Assembly: GCA_023213315.1 (NCBI GenBank)
Contig: JAKCPI010002661.1
Coordinates: forward strand, 57,037 to 121,036
DNA length: 64,000 nt
Direction of reading: 5' to 3'
DNA from: Euborellia annulipes
Lineage: Eukaryota; Arthropoda; Insecta; Dermaptera; Anisolabididae
In this document: piece after piece, positions 47,020 through 57,499 of the stretch
Position numbering within the stretch: the stretch's first letter is position 1
How the letters are laid out: each line of letters starts with the position of its first letter
Notes under the pieces: model-generated
What the model saw: the letters and a program-made list of their open reading frames with translations, nothing else
Database searches by the model: none
Told to the model about the DNA's origin: nothing
Position numbers and translations under genes: made by a program

Positions 47020-47815
47020 ATTGCGTCTATCTAAATCTCAGAAACAAACCCAATCTCCTAACCCCACCACTAACCAAACCAATAACACATCGACTTGGGG
47101 AGGCAGATTGAGGCCCCGTAGTCAACCTAAACCGAACACAAACGCAATTACACACACTCAACCTTCCTTCTGCTTTCAGAGACCAAACCAAGCCTCTGAG
47201 GCATCCACCAAATTGACCTGGGGATCAGCAAGACTGCGACCCCGTAAACAAACCACCCCAACAATTCCCTCCTAATTCCATACTCTTGAAAATGGCTCCA
47301 AAAGGAGCCGAGAGCAACTGGGGAGTAGGCAGGTTGAGACCCCGGGAACCAAGAGCTAACACCCCGACTTGGGGAGTAGGCAGATTGAGGCCCCAAAGTC
47401 AACCCAAACCAAACACAAACCCGATTACACAGAACCAACCACTGTCCTCAGAGTCCTCAGAGACAAACCCAGACCTCTGAGGCATCCACCAAACACACCA
47501 CCAATACACCGACTTGGGGAGTAGGCAGATTGAGGCCCCGTAGTCAACCTAAACCGAACACAATTACACACACCCAACCTTCCTCCAGTTCTCAGAGACC
47601 AATCCACGCCTCTGAGTCATCCACCAAATTGACCTGGGGACCAGGAAGACTGCGACCCCGTAAACAACCCCCCTCCACCATTACCTCCTAACTTCCTTCT
47701 CTCTTGAAAATGGCTCCAAAAGGAGAGCAGAAACGTCGAGTAAATCTCAGCACCCCACGCGACTTAACCCGAGAAAACTTGTCTTCGCATACATCCGGTC
47801 GCGGAAACCTTCAAG

Positions 47816-47857
<42 letters not shown>

Positions 47858-47860
47858 AGG
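47020..47860 (+). mobile_element. Penelope-like unit, repeated CAACC-rich body and hammerhead relic
   Basis: Several copies of a roughly 100-bp unit with GTAGGCAGATTGAGGCCCC, AACCTAAACCGAACACA and CTCAGAGACCAA. It ends with CTTGAAAATGGCTCCAAAAG, GCAGAAACGTCGAGTAAATC and an (AT)n tract at 47,819-47,855. The GGCTCC/GGAG stem and CGTC are kept but the first core box is TTGAAAA. Confidence 0.6.
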
Positions 47861-47865
47861 AGAAG

Positions 47866-48225
47866 GAGCAAGTGCAACCAAAAATAAAAAGCCTCCGATT
47901 TTCCAAAATCAAAATCCATTGCGACGTTTCGGGTTAATTTTATTGACTCATCTTCAGTCTTTCAAAATTGTTAATGTCTCTGCCTTGCCCTTACGGATAA
48001 TAGATGCAAATTATGTATATTATATGCTGGCGAATTGGCCCATCATACTTATTAAGTGAGAATGATCTTTATGCGCCTGCTACTTCTCCTATTTACTATC
48101 AACTCCGGGACATTAACAATTTTGAAAGACTTAAGATGGGCCAATAAAATTAACCCATAACGTTTCGCAGGACTATGGAAAATCGGAGGCTTTTTATTTT
48201 TGGGTTCACCTGCTCCTTCTGATTT
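47866..48225. repeat. Inverted repeat with hammerheads
   Basis: Arms share AAAAATAAAAAGCCTCCGAT and GACATTAACAATTTTGAAAG. The left arm has a minus-strand hammerhead core at 47,923-47,957 (CTGAAGA ... GAAACGTC); the right arm copy at 48,130 has CTTAAGA and a damaged second box. Confidence 0.75.
47923..47957 (-). ncRNA. Hammerhead-like motif
   Basis: CTGAAGA, a weak stem II (GTCAAT / ATTAAC), GAAA, CGTC with palindromic ACGT. Stem I pairing is not clear. Confidence 0.45.
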
Positions 48226-48780
48226 TTATAGAAAAACAGCCACTAACTTCATTGATTATATAAGTTATTTTAAAAATGATTTTCCATTTCCCACATATGA
48301 TCAGTTTAAAGAATACACACAGATACAGGGATAAACTGTACAATTTGCTTTATTTTAATAGAAATGAAAAATATTTTAATTATTCTAAATCTTTGTTCTA
48401 GGTTCTCTCATAAGGAATTCAGAATGGATTAATCGTAAAGAAATGAAGCTGCATATGAAATAGGTAAAATCAGCGTTTTTAATTTTTCTTTTACTCCAAA
48501 AAAATGTCTCACGCCTTATTAAGAATCTTTTTTTTATTCGTCTATCGTTTTCTACCCCATTCCTATTTATTTCAATTATTGGTAGCCAATTCAAATAAAT
48601 TTTTCTTCCTTGGGACTGGAAAGGGCTCCGTTTTCTTATATTAAAAGATGTTTTGAACTCCAATGTCTTGAATGCAATTTATATCACATAGAAGACCTTG
48701 GTGAGCCTATTTGTTATTGGGAGGAGGGGGGGGGGGGAGTTTCCCATTTGCAAATTTAACAAAATTCATTTTATATATAT

Positions 48781-49594
48781 TAAATATATCTAATTGAAAA
48801 ACTAATTATAAAAGGCTTAATGAAAAAATTATTCAAATAACACAATAAAATTCAATTTTATTTTTAAACGTGTTTTTTGATTGTGTCAAAAATATGAGAC
48901 CACCTTATTCTAAATCTATTTAAACTAATCCAAAGTGAAATTTAGATACCTGTACCATTTCAAAACATAATATAGAATTAATATAGCCCTTAAATTAACA
49001 AAAGTTCTTAATAATTTAAATGTAAATTTGGAAACTTCAAAATGCAAATGGTCTTAACTTAACTGAATGTGAAAAAGGCATCATCGATGGTTTAAGGCTT
49101 GTGTAAATAAAATTGAACGACAAAAGCCGTTTGTTTGTCAGGAACTTTGAAGCTTTTGGCCGCCCTGGGCCCGATTTTATGCCAAAATTTTCTCTCAAAC
49201 CAATTTAATTGTGCACTCCGGTGCACTAAGGTTTTTGGTCTTCCAATCTGTAATGCCTTTTGTCGTTCAATTTTATTTGCACAAGTCTTAAACCATCGAT
49301 GATGCCTTTTTCGCATTCAGTTAAGAAGTTAAGACCCTTTGCATTTTGAAGTTTCCAAAAAATTATTAAGAACTTTTTATTTTAAGGGCTATATTAATTC
49401 TATATTATGTTTTGAAATGGTACAGGTATCCAAATTTCACTTTTGATTAGTTTAAATAGATTTAGAATAAGGTGGTCTTATATTTTTGACTCAATCAAAA
49501 AAAACTTTTAAAAATAAAATTAAATATTATTGTGTTATTTGAATAATTTTTTCATTAAGCTTTTTATAATAAGTTTTTCAATTAGATATATTTA
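48781..49594. repeat. Palindrome, arms about 345 bp
   Basis: Left arm 48,781-49,128 and right arm 49,256-49,594 are near-identical inverted copies (TAAATATATCTAATTG outside, GACAAAAG inside). Spacer about 130 bp. Not recognised as a known family; it lies within the long intron 46,696-52,940 of the putative transcript. Confidence 0.9.
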
Positions 49595-49630
49595 ACTAGG
49601 TAGAGCCTTGTTTGAAAAGGATGGAATTCT

Positions 49631-51039
49631 ATGGGGCATTCCACGCCAACTCGACCACTTTTGAACCCGACCATTTTTGATTTGGCTGAAACTTTGTCAT
49701 CTTTTTGTACCCTATTGAAAACGTGTCTGAGAATTTTTTCAGATTTTACGACCCAGCCAAAAAAAAGTTATAGCATTTTCAAAAAACATCGATTTTTTTT
49801 TTAAATAACCGTAAAACTGTCAAAAATTAACTTATCTGGACGTTTTTTTTTTTGAAATTTTTGTCTTTAAATGTACTTTTCAGAAAAAAATATGACAAAA
49901 TTTTACAGATTCATCTTGAACGTTTTTTTTGACATTTTCGGAAAAAAACAAAAATTTCAGGATGAATGACACTTTTTTTTTTAATTTTTTTTTTTATAAA
50001 AAACTTTGATTTTTCTACATATGCTCAGAAAATTTCAGAGTGGGATTATTTCGCGTTCTATTTTTTTTATTTTTGAAAAAAAAATTTTTTTTTTCTCCGC
50101 TTATTTATCATGGTGGTGCTCTTAAATTCTTCCAGGATTGACTGAGATTCTAGAAAATTGAAGAAAAATAATAATAATAATAGTTAGGGGTGATGAAAAT
50201 CGACAAAATTCCATTTATCCTGAAAAAATTAGAAATTAGTTGTGTATTCAACTACTGAAGTATTTGAAGCGTCAAGTAAAAGCTTAGAAACATGGGCGTA
50301 ACTAGGGGAGTGGCAGGGGGCCTGGCCCTCCCCATAAAGCTTCTTGCCCCAAGAAAAATTAAAGGGGGGGGCCATGGGACCAGCTATCTTCCAGTGGGCC
50401 TGGAAAGCCCCATATTTTTTCAATTTTTCTTGGGGCAAGAAGCTAATAAATGGAATTTTGTCGATTTTCATCACCCCTAACTATTATTATTATTATTTTT
50501 CTTCAATTTTCTAGAATCTCAGTCAATCCTGGAAGAATTTAAGAGCACCATCATGATAAATAAGCGGAGAAAAAAAAATTTTTTTTTTTCAAAAATGAAA
50601 AAAAAATAGAACGCGAAATAATCCCACTCTGAAATTTTCTGAGCATATGTAGAAAAATCAAAGTTTTTTATAAAAAAAAAAAATTAAAAAAAAAAAGTGT
50701 CATTCATCCTGAAATTTTTGTTTTTTTTCCGAAAATGTCAAAAAAAAACGTTCAAGATGAATCTGTAAAATTTTGTCATATTTTTTTCTGAAAAGTACAT
50801 TTAAAGACAAAAATTTCAAAAAAAAAAACGTCCAGATAAGTTAATTTTTGACAGTTTTACGGTTATTTAAAAAAAAAATCGATGTTTTTTGAAAATGCTA
50901 TAACTTTTTTTGGCTGGGTCGTAAAATCTGAAAAAATTCTCAAACACGTTTTCAATAGGGTACAAAAAGATGACAAAGTTTCAGCCAAATCAAAAATGGT
51001 CGGGTTCAAAAGTGGTCGAGTTGGCGTGGAATGCCCCAT
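49631..51039. repeat. Long palindrome, arms about 590 bp
   Basis: Left arm 49,631-50,218 and right arm 50,446-51,039 are almost perfect reverse complements, from ATGGGGCATTCCACGCC to its complement. The 227-bp spacer contains an element fragment (50,291-50,443). Poly(A)/poly(T) runs within the arms make it unusually stable to recognise but hard to sequence. Confidence 0.95.
50291..50443. mobile_element. Fragment of the CATGGGCGTAACTAGG family
   Basis: Left end CATGGGCGTAACTAGG, then TCTTGCCCCAAGAAAAATT and GGGCCTGGAAAGCCCCATAT, as in 61,715-61,830. The right inverted end is missing. Confidence 0.65.
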
Positions 51040-51749
51040 ATATATATATCGCTTGCTAGGAAACATATTGGTGAAAGTCGGAAAATTCAATTTTTGAGTT
51101 AAATTTACCAAACGTTAAAACGTCTACTCTTTTGAGTGGCAAAGTGGCGAAAATATATTACCTCTCTTTGCTATTGATTCTGCCCTATTCATTTGTTTCC
51201 CGGCTTTTTAAATGTATATGTTTACAAAACATTCAAACGCCTTCTCAAATTGTTGAATTTCGGACTTTGGCCACTATGATTCTCAACAGGCGATATACAG
51301 TATATATTAGGGGTATGGCTTCTTTACAACCTCGTATCCCTGTATCATAATTTGATGAACTTTTACTAAAGATTAAATAAAATTATACTTTCAAGGCACC
51401 AAGCACAAAATGATTTCAAAATTTTATTTATCAGATTTTTCGCCAATTTTTTGAAGTCACTGTAAATAGATAAAAAATTGTACACAGGCTTTAGACTCCC
51501 ATACTTATAGGGTCATTAAAGACACAAGGAAGTCAAATAATATTTGCATTATCTAGAATATTATTAATCAGCCCATTAGTAAGAAATGAATGAACAAATT
51601 TTACGCATACGCAACCTGTTTTCAGGCATCAGAATAAACTCAAAAAGATGTTGATAAGAGAAGTGGCTGTTCAACGATTAATTGATTCACAAGAAGAGAG
51701 GATATCAGCCAAAAGGGAGCCTCTATAGAATAAAAATCTCCATTCAGAA

Positions 51750-51785
51750 GACGTTTCGGTTTTAATTAAATAAATCCATCATCAG
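51750..51785 (-). ncRNA. Hammerhead ribozyme-like motif (3' copy)
   Basis: CTGATGA, stem II GGATTTA / TAAAACC (one mismatch), GAAA, CGTC with palindromic ACGT. Lies downstream of the endonuclease stop and in the same sense. Confidence 0.65.
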
Positions 51786-52221
51786 TTCTTAAGAGCTGAA
51801 ACGAGCATAAATAATAATTGTATTACAACAACATAAAATATTTTTTAAATTATAAAAAACATCAGATTATTGGCAATCTCAATTGAGATGCAGATAGAGT
51901 TGTTATATATAAGCATATACAAAATTATATAAAAATACAATATTTGCATATCGGATGTCATATGCTCATCAGTCAACACGGCCAAGTTCAAATATATATA
52001 AAATTTTATTATCAAATTATAAGATAAATCCTGGGGAAGCAACGAACTCTGAGTACATTGATACAATACATCTTAATAAAAACCGAAATTTCACAAAAGC
52101 GTGCAATTGACCTCTTTGAAAATATATTATTTATTTGCAAATGATACTTTTCTAACTTATTTAATTTATAATATATTTTCTAATTACAAATAATGTTATA
52201 AACAATTTTTTATTATAATAT

Positions 52222-52449
52222 TTAAATCTGGGCGTCTACATTATTTAAGATGGACAAACATGCATTGCTAAGGCCAATACAATCTGTCTGATAGTTTAAT
52301 GCCCTATTTCCATATGTTTTTATAAAACATTTTTCTGCTACCAGTCGTTTATACGTGTTGCCCACCTTCTTCAGAATGACGGCGTTGTCAAAGTCAAATC
52401 CATGCATAAATTCGATCGCATGAGAACTGAGAGCAGTCGATGACTGTTT
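52222..52449 (-). pseudogene. Penelope-like GIY-YIG endonuclease, C-terminal remnant
   Basis: An open frame of 75 codons ends at the stop 52,222-52,224 and is preceded by an in-frame stop at 52,450. It reads SSTALSSHAIEF, then HGFDFDNAVILKKVGN and KRLVAEKCFIKTYGNRALNY. The pattern S-A-L-x-x-H, (H/x)-x-F-D-F-D-N-x-x-I-L, then R-x-x-x-E-x-x-x-I and N is the C-terminal part of the GIY-YIG domain of Penelope-like proteins. Reverse transcriptase and the N-terminal GIY-YIG motifs are missing, so it is a relic. Confidence 0.7.
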
Positions 52450-52487
52450 TTAGAAGGGCGATTTATGCTCGTTTCAACTCTTAAGAA

Positions 52488-52523
52488 CTGATGATGGATT
52501 TATTTAATTAAAACTGAAACGTC
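52488..52523 (+). ncRNA. Hammerhead ribozyme-like motif (inverted copy)
   Basis: CTGATGA (52,488-52,494), stem II as in the partner, GAAA (52,516-52,519), GTC (52,521-52,523). Stem I AGAA with TTCT. Opposite orientation to the copy at 51,750. Confidence 0.65.
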
Positions 52524-53257
52524 TTCTGAATGGAGATTTTTATTCGATAGAGGCTCTCTTTTTGGCTGACATCCTCTCTTCCTGTGAATCATTCTAAACT
52601 CAAGAAGATCTAGAATGGCATAGATATAAAAATGATTGTTAGTTTGTCCTTAATGCGTTCCTAAACTAAGCTTGTTGGATGGTTTTCATAGTTTTTTTTT
52701 TTTTTTTTTTAATTGGTAGAAAATTTTCCGGTAGAGGAGATGGCTACAGACTATCATTAATTCAAATTAGGGATAGAGTACCTCACTAGTAATAATATAA
52801 AAATTACAAAAAAATGGGACTTCATTGAATATAATTTAAAATTAAAACTATAAAAAAAACCATGTAGGCCTATATTCAATTCAAGTGTTAATAATATTAA
52901 AGCAGATTTTTTAAATATATTTTTTTTTCTACTTTTTCAGGCACAAAGGACAAGAGTGAAAACTTGCCGAAGATTAGAGGATCATTTGCTGGAGCCATCA
53001 TATAGTCAACATAGTATGTTAATAAAAACTGGCCGATAAATCAAGAATATCTCATGAAAGGAGCTTTACTTGGACACCTCTTTTTCTGAAAATGGATGAC
53101 TTTGTAAGTGTTTAATTTTTAATCTAAAACCTCTCTACTGCCTCGATATAAAAATTAGTACAGAATCATTTTTGAATAATAGAATGCCTTTGGATTATTT
53201 CGTTCATTATCAGAAAAATATAAATATCACATACAGTTGAAAACATTCTATATAGGG

Positions 53258-53261
<4 letters not shown>

Positions 53262-53310
<49 letters not shown>

Positions 53311-53811
53311 AAGATAAGTTTTCTCGGGTTGTGTCGCGTGTGATGTTGAGATTTACTCGACGTTTCGGCTCTCCTTTTGGAGCCATTTTCAAGAGAATGG
53401 AATTAGGGGGAATTGTTGGGGTGGTTTGTTTACGGGGTCGCAGTCTTGCTGGTCCCCAGGTCAATTTGGATGCCTCAGAGGCTTCGTTTGGTCTCTGAGA
53501 GCAGGAGGAAGGTTGAGTGAGTGTAATTGCGTTTGTGTTCGGTTTGGGTTGACTACGGGGCCTCAGTCTGCCTCCCCAAGTCGATGTGTTATTGGTTTGG
53601 TTAGTGGATGTGTTAGGAGATTGGGTTTGTTTCTGAGATTTGGATTGGGTGTGTGTATGTGTGATCGTGTCTGTGTTTGATTTAGGTTGACTTTGGGGCC
53701 TCAATCTGCCTACTCCCCCAGTCGATGTATTGCCGGATGTTTCCGAGGCTTGTGTTTGTCTTTGAGATGTGTTGGGTGTGTGGTGGCGGTATATATATAT
53801 ATATATATATA
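53262..53811 (-). mobile_element. Penelope-like unit, minus orientation, (AT)n at both ends
   Basis: Same family as 47,020-47,860: GGGGCCTCAATCTGCCTAC repeats, GACGTTTCGGCTCTCC and CTTTTGGAGCCATTTTCAAG, and (AT)n at 53,262-53,307 and 53,790-53,811. A minus-strand frame stays open for 186 codons but is a low-complexity reading of repeats. Confidence 0.6.
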
Positions 53812-53812
53812 C

Positions 53813-53930
53813 AGTCACTCACACCAAAATTGGAACAGTATCATTGAAAAACTTTAATAATGTTAACAACAATAAAACATAAAATTAAAAAAGTAAAAAA
53901 TAATTATAATAGAAAAAAATATTTTTTTGG
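53813..53930. mobile_element. Tc1-like element end
   Basis: CAGTCACTCACACCAAAATT and GGAACAGTATC, related to 27,485. No second end identified nearby. Confidence 0.45.
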
Positions 53931-54002
53931 ATAATCTAACATCTTTAACATCACATGGGACCCTGTACATTTTCCCAAAAGAGTAGTCAAACCTTTTTTT
54001 TT

Positions 54003-54195
54003 TACTTTCTCATACCTCTCTATATATGTTAATATATAGAGAGAGAAAGTATTGGTTTCCTGTCAAAAAATGGATTTCGAGATTTTGATGGATATACACG
54101 TTTTGAGGTTCCCTGAGCCAAAAAAGTGGTTTTCGCGACATGGTCTGTCTGTCTGTGTATCTGTGTGTGTGGTGTGCGACAATCACACCAGATTT
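54003..54195 (-). mobile_element. Repeat A 3' fragment
   Basis: Begins with the terminal TACTTTCTCATACC hairpin and contains CCAAAAAAGTGGTTTTCGCG and a GTCTGTCTGTGT microsatellite. A 3' terminal piece only. Another repeat-A terminal hairpin is at 54,328-54,375. Confidence 0.6.
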
Positions 54196-54590
54196 TTTAG
54201 AAAGTTTTAATATTAGATCTTGCCCAAATTTCCTTCAACGAAGGGTAACTTCCCAACATCATTAGGAGATATACAACCTTATACCACCCTATGTCTCCTC
54301 CATGTTTTAGTATATTCATGAGGGGATTATTACTTTCTCTTACCCTATATGAAAAATATGGAGAGAAAGTATTCGATTCATTTTTCAAATTTTTTCTCAT
54401 CATATGTCCATTGTAATGTTTGGAAATCATGAATGAATGAAGAAAATTCCTCCCCATGAATAAACTGAAACTAAAACTTGAAAGGGGCTTTGTGGTAATT
54501 TAGGGTTGTATATCTCCTAATGATGTTGGGAAGTTACCCTTTGTTGGGCAAGATTTGATATTTCAATTTTCTAAAAAATTTTTAAAAAAA

Positions 54591-54832
54591 CATTCACACT
54601 TTTTTCTCATTCACACTCGCATTCACACACACATTCACACAGTCTTTTCGGCAACTTAGGTCATTTAAGACTTTGACGATAACCGTTATTTATGAATTTA
54701 TCTATTATTGTGGTCCAGGCATTCTTATTTAAGCCATTTGGTATCCAAATGGCTTAAATAAAATCATCGGACTGCCTGGGGTCCGAACCCGCGACGTTTG
54801 GTAGCTAACCTCTACACCATGCCCCGAGGGCA
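54591..54832 (-). mobile_element. SINE family A, near full length
   Basis: Minus-strand head TGCCCTCGGGGCATGGTGTA, A box region GTGTAGAGGTTAGC, B box CGCGGGTTCGGACCCC, then GCAGTCCGATGATTTTATTT and the GTGTGTGTGAATGCGAG tail. Part of the head is deleted relative to 55,410. Confidence 0.8.
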
Positions 54833-54939
54833 AAAGGTTTGACTTGTCTAATGGGAAAATGTACAGCGTTTCATTTTTCATGTGATGTTAAAAATCTTAG
54901 CTTATTCAAAAAACTTTTTCTATTATTAATTATTTTTTT

Positions 54940-55822
54940 GAATTTTTACTTTGTCTTACCTCCATATTTGTTAATATATATAGAGAGAAAGTATTGGATT
55001 CGTGTCAAAAATTCGATGTCGAGATTTTGTTGGATATACACGTTTTGAGGTCCCCTGAATACAAAAAAGTGGTTTTTGCGATAAGGTCTCTCTGTCTGTC
55101 TGTGTGTCTGTGAACAAAATATCTCAAGAACGAAAAGAGCTAGGAGGTTGAAATTTTATATTTAAGTTAAATACGCACTGGTACGTGACATGAAGTTTTT
55201 GAACAAAATCGGGTACTTTACTGATGTACTTTTTCAGTTTTTTACGATTTTCTCAAAATTTGCTTTTGATTAAAATTCAGAAATCAATTATTTTTTAGAT
55301 GCTCTTTAAAATGTATATTCTCATTTTGCTCTCAAAATTGTTTACTCTTGTACTTCATAGAAAAGATAGGAGAAATGGTTGCCATGGTAACAAAAATAAA
55401 TTTTAACTTTTTTTTTTTTTAAACATTCACACTTTTTTCTCATTCACACTCACATTCACACACACATTCATACAGTCTTTTCGGCAACTTAGGTCATATA
55501 AGACTTTAGACGATAATCGTTATTTAATATTATATATTTATTTGGGGTCCATGCATTCTTATTTAAGCCATCTGGTATCCAAATGGCTTAAATAAAATCA
55601 TCGGCCTGCCTGGGGTCCGAACCCGCGACGTTTGGTATATGAGGTTAGCACGCTAACCTCTACACCATGCCCCGAGGGCAATTTTAACTTATAAATTTTA
55701 TATCTTGAATTTTAATATATCGGCGGAAACTAAATATATCTCGACCCAAAAAAATCTGATGTGTCAAGCACAGAAGACAACTTTCGATTACCGAAGGTGC
55801 GACCAGTCACACCAGATTTTTG
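54940..55822 (-). mobile_element. Repeat A, near full length, interrupted by a SINE
   Basis: The 3' terminal hairpin is at 54,943-54,995 and the 5' hairpin (GTGTGACTGGTCGCACC) near 55,795-55,822. The internal blocks match 5,812-6,390. A SINE A with a 10-bp duplication is inserted at 55,400. Confidence 0.75.
55410..55680 (-). mobile_element. SINE family A, full length with target duplication
   Basis: ATTTTAACTT is duplicated at 55,400-55,409 and 55,681-55,690. The head reads TGCCCTCGGGGCATGGTGTA, then GAGGTTAGCGTGCTAACCTC, then the B box GCGGGTTCGGACCCC. The unit ends in poly(A) (poly(T) on the plus strand). Confidence 0.9.
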
Positions 55823-56618
55823 AATTTTTATGTTTTATAGTTGCTAACACTATTAGAAATAAGAATTAAAATCAATTTTGGCCAAAAATCGTTTTGAATT
55901 CAAAAATAATAAACTTAAAATTTTTCAATGATTACTTTATTATATTCTTATATCATCCTCATATTTTTACTAAATGAAAGTAAAATTGCTTATTATTCAA
56001 ACGGATTTAATTTCCAAAATACAAATCGTTGCTTTGTCAGCGCTATATATATATATTTACTAGCCGCAAGGTTCCTAATTTTTGTGTGAGTCACTGAATG
56101 TATTTAAATAATTGCTTGTTTGTTTGTCCTGTATACGTTCCTAAACTACTGGACAGATTTTTATTTGTAACTTCACTGTATATCATTTTTAATTAAAAAT
56201 ACAATAAAAATCTTGGATACCCAATTTATTAATATTCAGTAATTAATAATATAAGAGGAACAGATTTTTAAAATATATTTCTTTTTTCTTATTTTTCAGA
56301 CTTAAAAGGCGCCAAGGCAAACTTGCCGATAATTAGTGAATCCTTTGCTGTAGACATCATACAGTCATTGTCAAGAAAAGAGGCCAATAATACCTCATGA
56401 AAGGAGCTGCACTTGTTAGACTCGCCTTTTACTGAAAATTACTGACTTTGTAAGTGTTTAATTTTTAATCTAAAACCTCCCCAATGCCATCGTAATAAAA
56501 AATTTAACACGACTGTGAGTGTTTATTTAATTGGCGAGACCAAACATCTCTTCTTTAGTTTTTCACTTTGTTAGTAACTTGCGCGACTAACTGCATATAA
56601 GGGGAAGTGAGTTTTAGT

Positions 56619-56733
56619 GGGGTAGGTCCGGTGCAATGGACAGCACGCCTATGCCCCGGAAAGACTGGGGTTCGATTCCCGGGGGCCATGGGATGTTTGG
56701 CCTTGCCAATAAAAAACATTCAGTCTTGTTAAA
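56619..56733 (+). mobile_element. SINE family C
   Basis: A box region GGTGCAATGGACAGCACGCC and a perfect B box GGGGTTCGATTCCCGGG, followed by GCCATGGGATGTTTGGCC and a short tail. Differs from families A and B. It could be a recent tRNA-derived insertion. Confidence 0.65.
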
Positions 56734-56949
56734 TATATCTATGACTAGTTAAGTCCGAATCGAGGTATTTTGAATACTATTATCTTATTCAAATATATAG
56801 ATCTCGAAAAATATTTAGTTATAAAAAATAATAGAATAATTTTTGAACGGTTTCGAGGCTCCTAAAATAATAATCGTGTTGAACGTCCTGCGGTACTGAA
56901 ATTTGCGATTTTTTAGCTATCCTGAGACGTGAAAAATATTATCAAACTC

Positions 56950-57102
56950 CATCAATTCTCGAAGGTTTACTTTGAAGTTTGCAAGGTGGACGTGCATATT
57001 TTAAAATAATTTTAAACAATTATTTTTCAGAAATTTTATTAACTGACAAAAATCTGCACGTCCACCTTGCAAACTTCAAAGTAAACCTTCGAGAATTGAT
57101 GG
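56950..57102. repeat. Inverted repeat, perfect 48-bp arms
   Basis: Bases 56,950-56,997 and 57,055-57,102 are reverse complements (CCATCAATTCTCGAAGG ... GTGGACGTGCA), spacer 57 bp. No hammerhead core seen. Confidence 0.85.
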
Positions 57103-57243
57103 AATTCTACTTGGGCTGTTTCTTGAATATATTATCTAACTTATAATATATGTATTGATCCATGTCTGCAGTTGTTGAATTAAGGAGGTGGAGATTAAAA
57201 CAGCAGATGTGAATATTATCTTTTATTCATTAAATCTTTTGGC

Positions 57244-57273
57244 GATCGATTTCGTCTCTTGTGACTTCATTAG
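57244..57273 (-). ncRNA. Hammerhead-like motif, one core change
   Basis: CTAATGA (G to A in the first core box), stem II GTC / GAC, GAAA, palindromic TCGA, then TC. The core change is expected to inactivate it. Confidence 0.5.
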
Positions 57274-57469
57274 GTTAGTGTTGGTTAAATAAATATAAAC
57301 GTTGATATAAATTCGAATTATAAACATGTATTGGTATAATATTAGTTAAGAAGAATAGAATTTGACAGTTAACTATGAAAAATTGTATTCTTCTTAACTA
57401 AAATTATATCAATACATGATTATAATTCGAAATTATATCAACGTTCATATTCATTTAATTAACGCTGGC

Positions 57470-57499
57470 CTGATGAAGTCACAAGAGACGAAATCGATC
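57470..57499 (+). ncRNA. Hammerhead ribozyme-like motif, complete core
   Basis: CTGATGA, stem II GTC-ACAAGA-GAC, GAAA, palindromic stem III TCGA, AUC cleavage site. Stem I TGGC with GCCA. The palindromic TCGA differs in sequence from ACGT in other copies but keeps the self-complementarity. Confidence 0.7.

Larger units (their letters stand above)
51683..52591 (-). mobile_element. Truncated Penelope-like element between inverted hammerhead repeats
   Basis: Inverted arms 51,683-51,812 and 52,461-52,591 each carry a hammerhead. Between them, on the minus strand, is the C-terminal end of a GIY-YIG-type endonuclease frame (52,449-52,222). The 3' order (endonuclease, stop, then hammerhead in the same sense) is that expected of a Penelope-like retroelement; the upstream reverse transcriptase is absent. 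Confidence 0.75.

Noticed and set aside
49092..49316. 74-codon minus-strand open frame
   Set aside because: It spans the arm and spacer of a palindrome and has no recognisable content.
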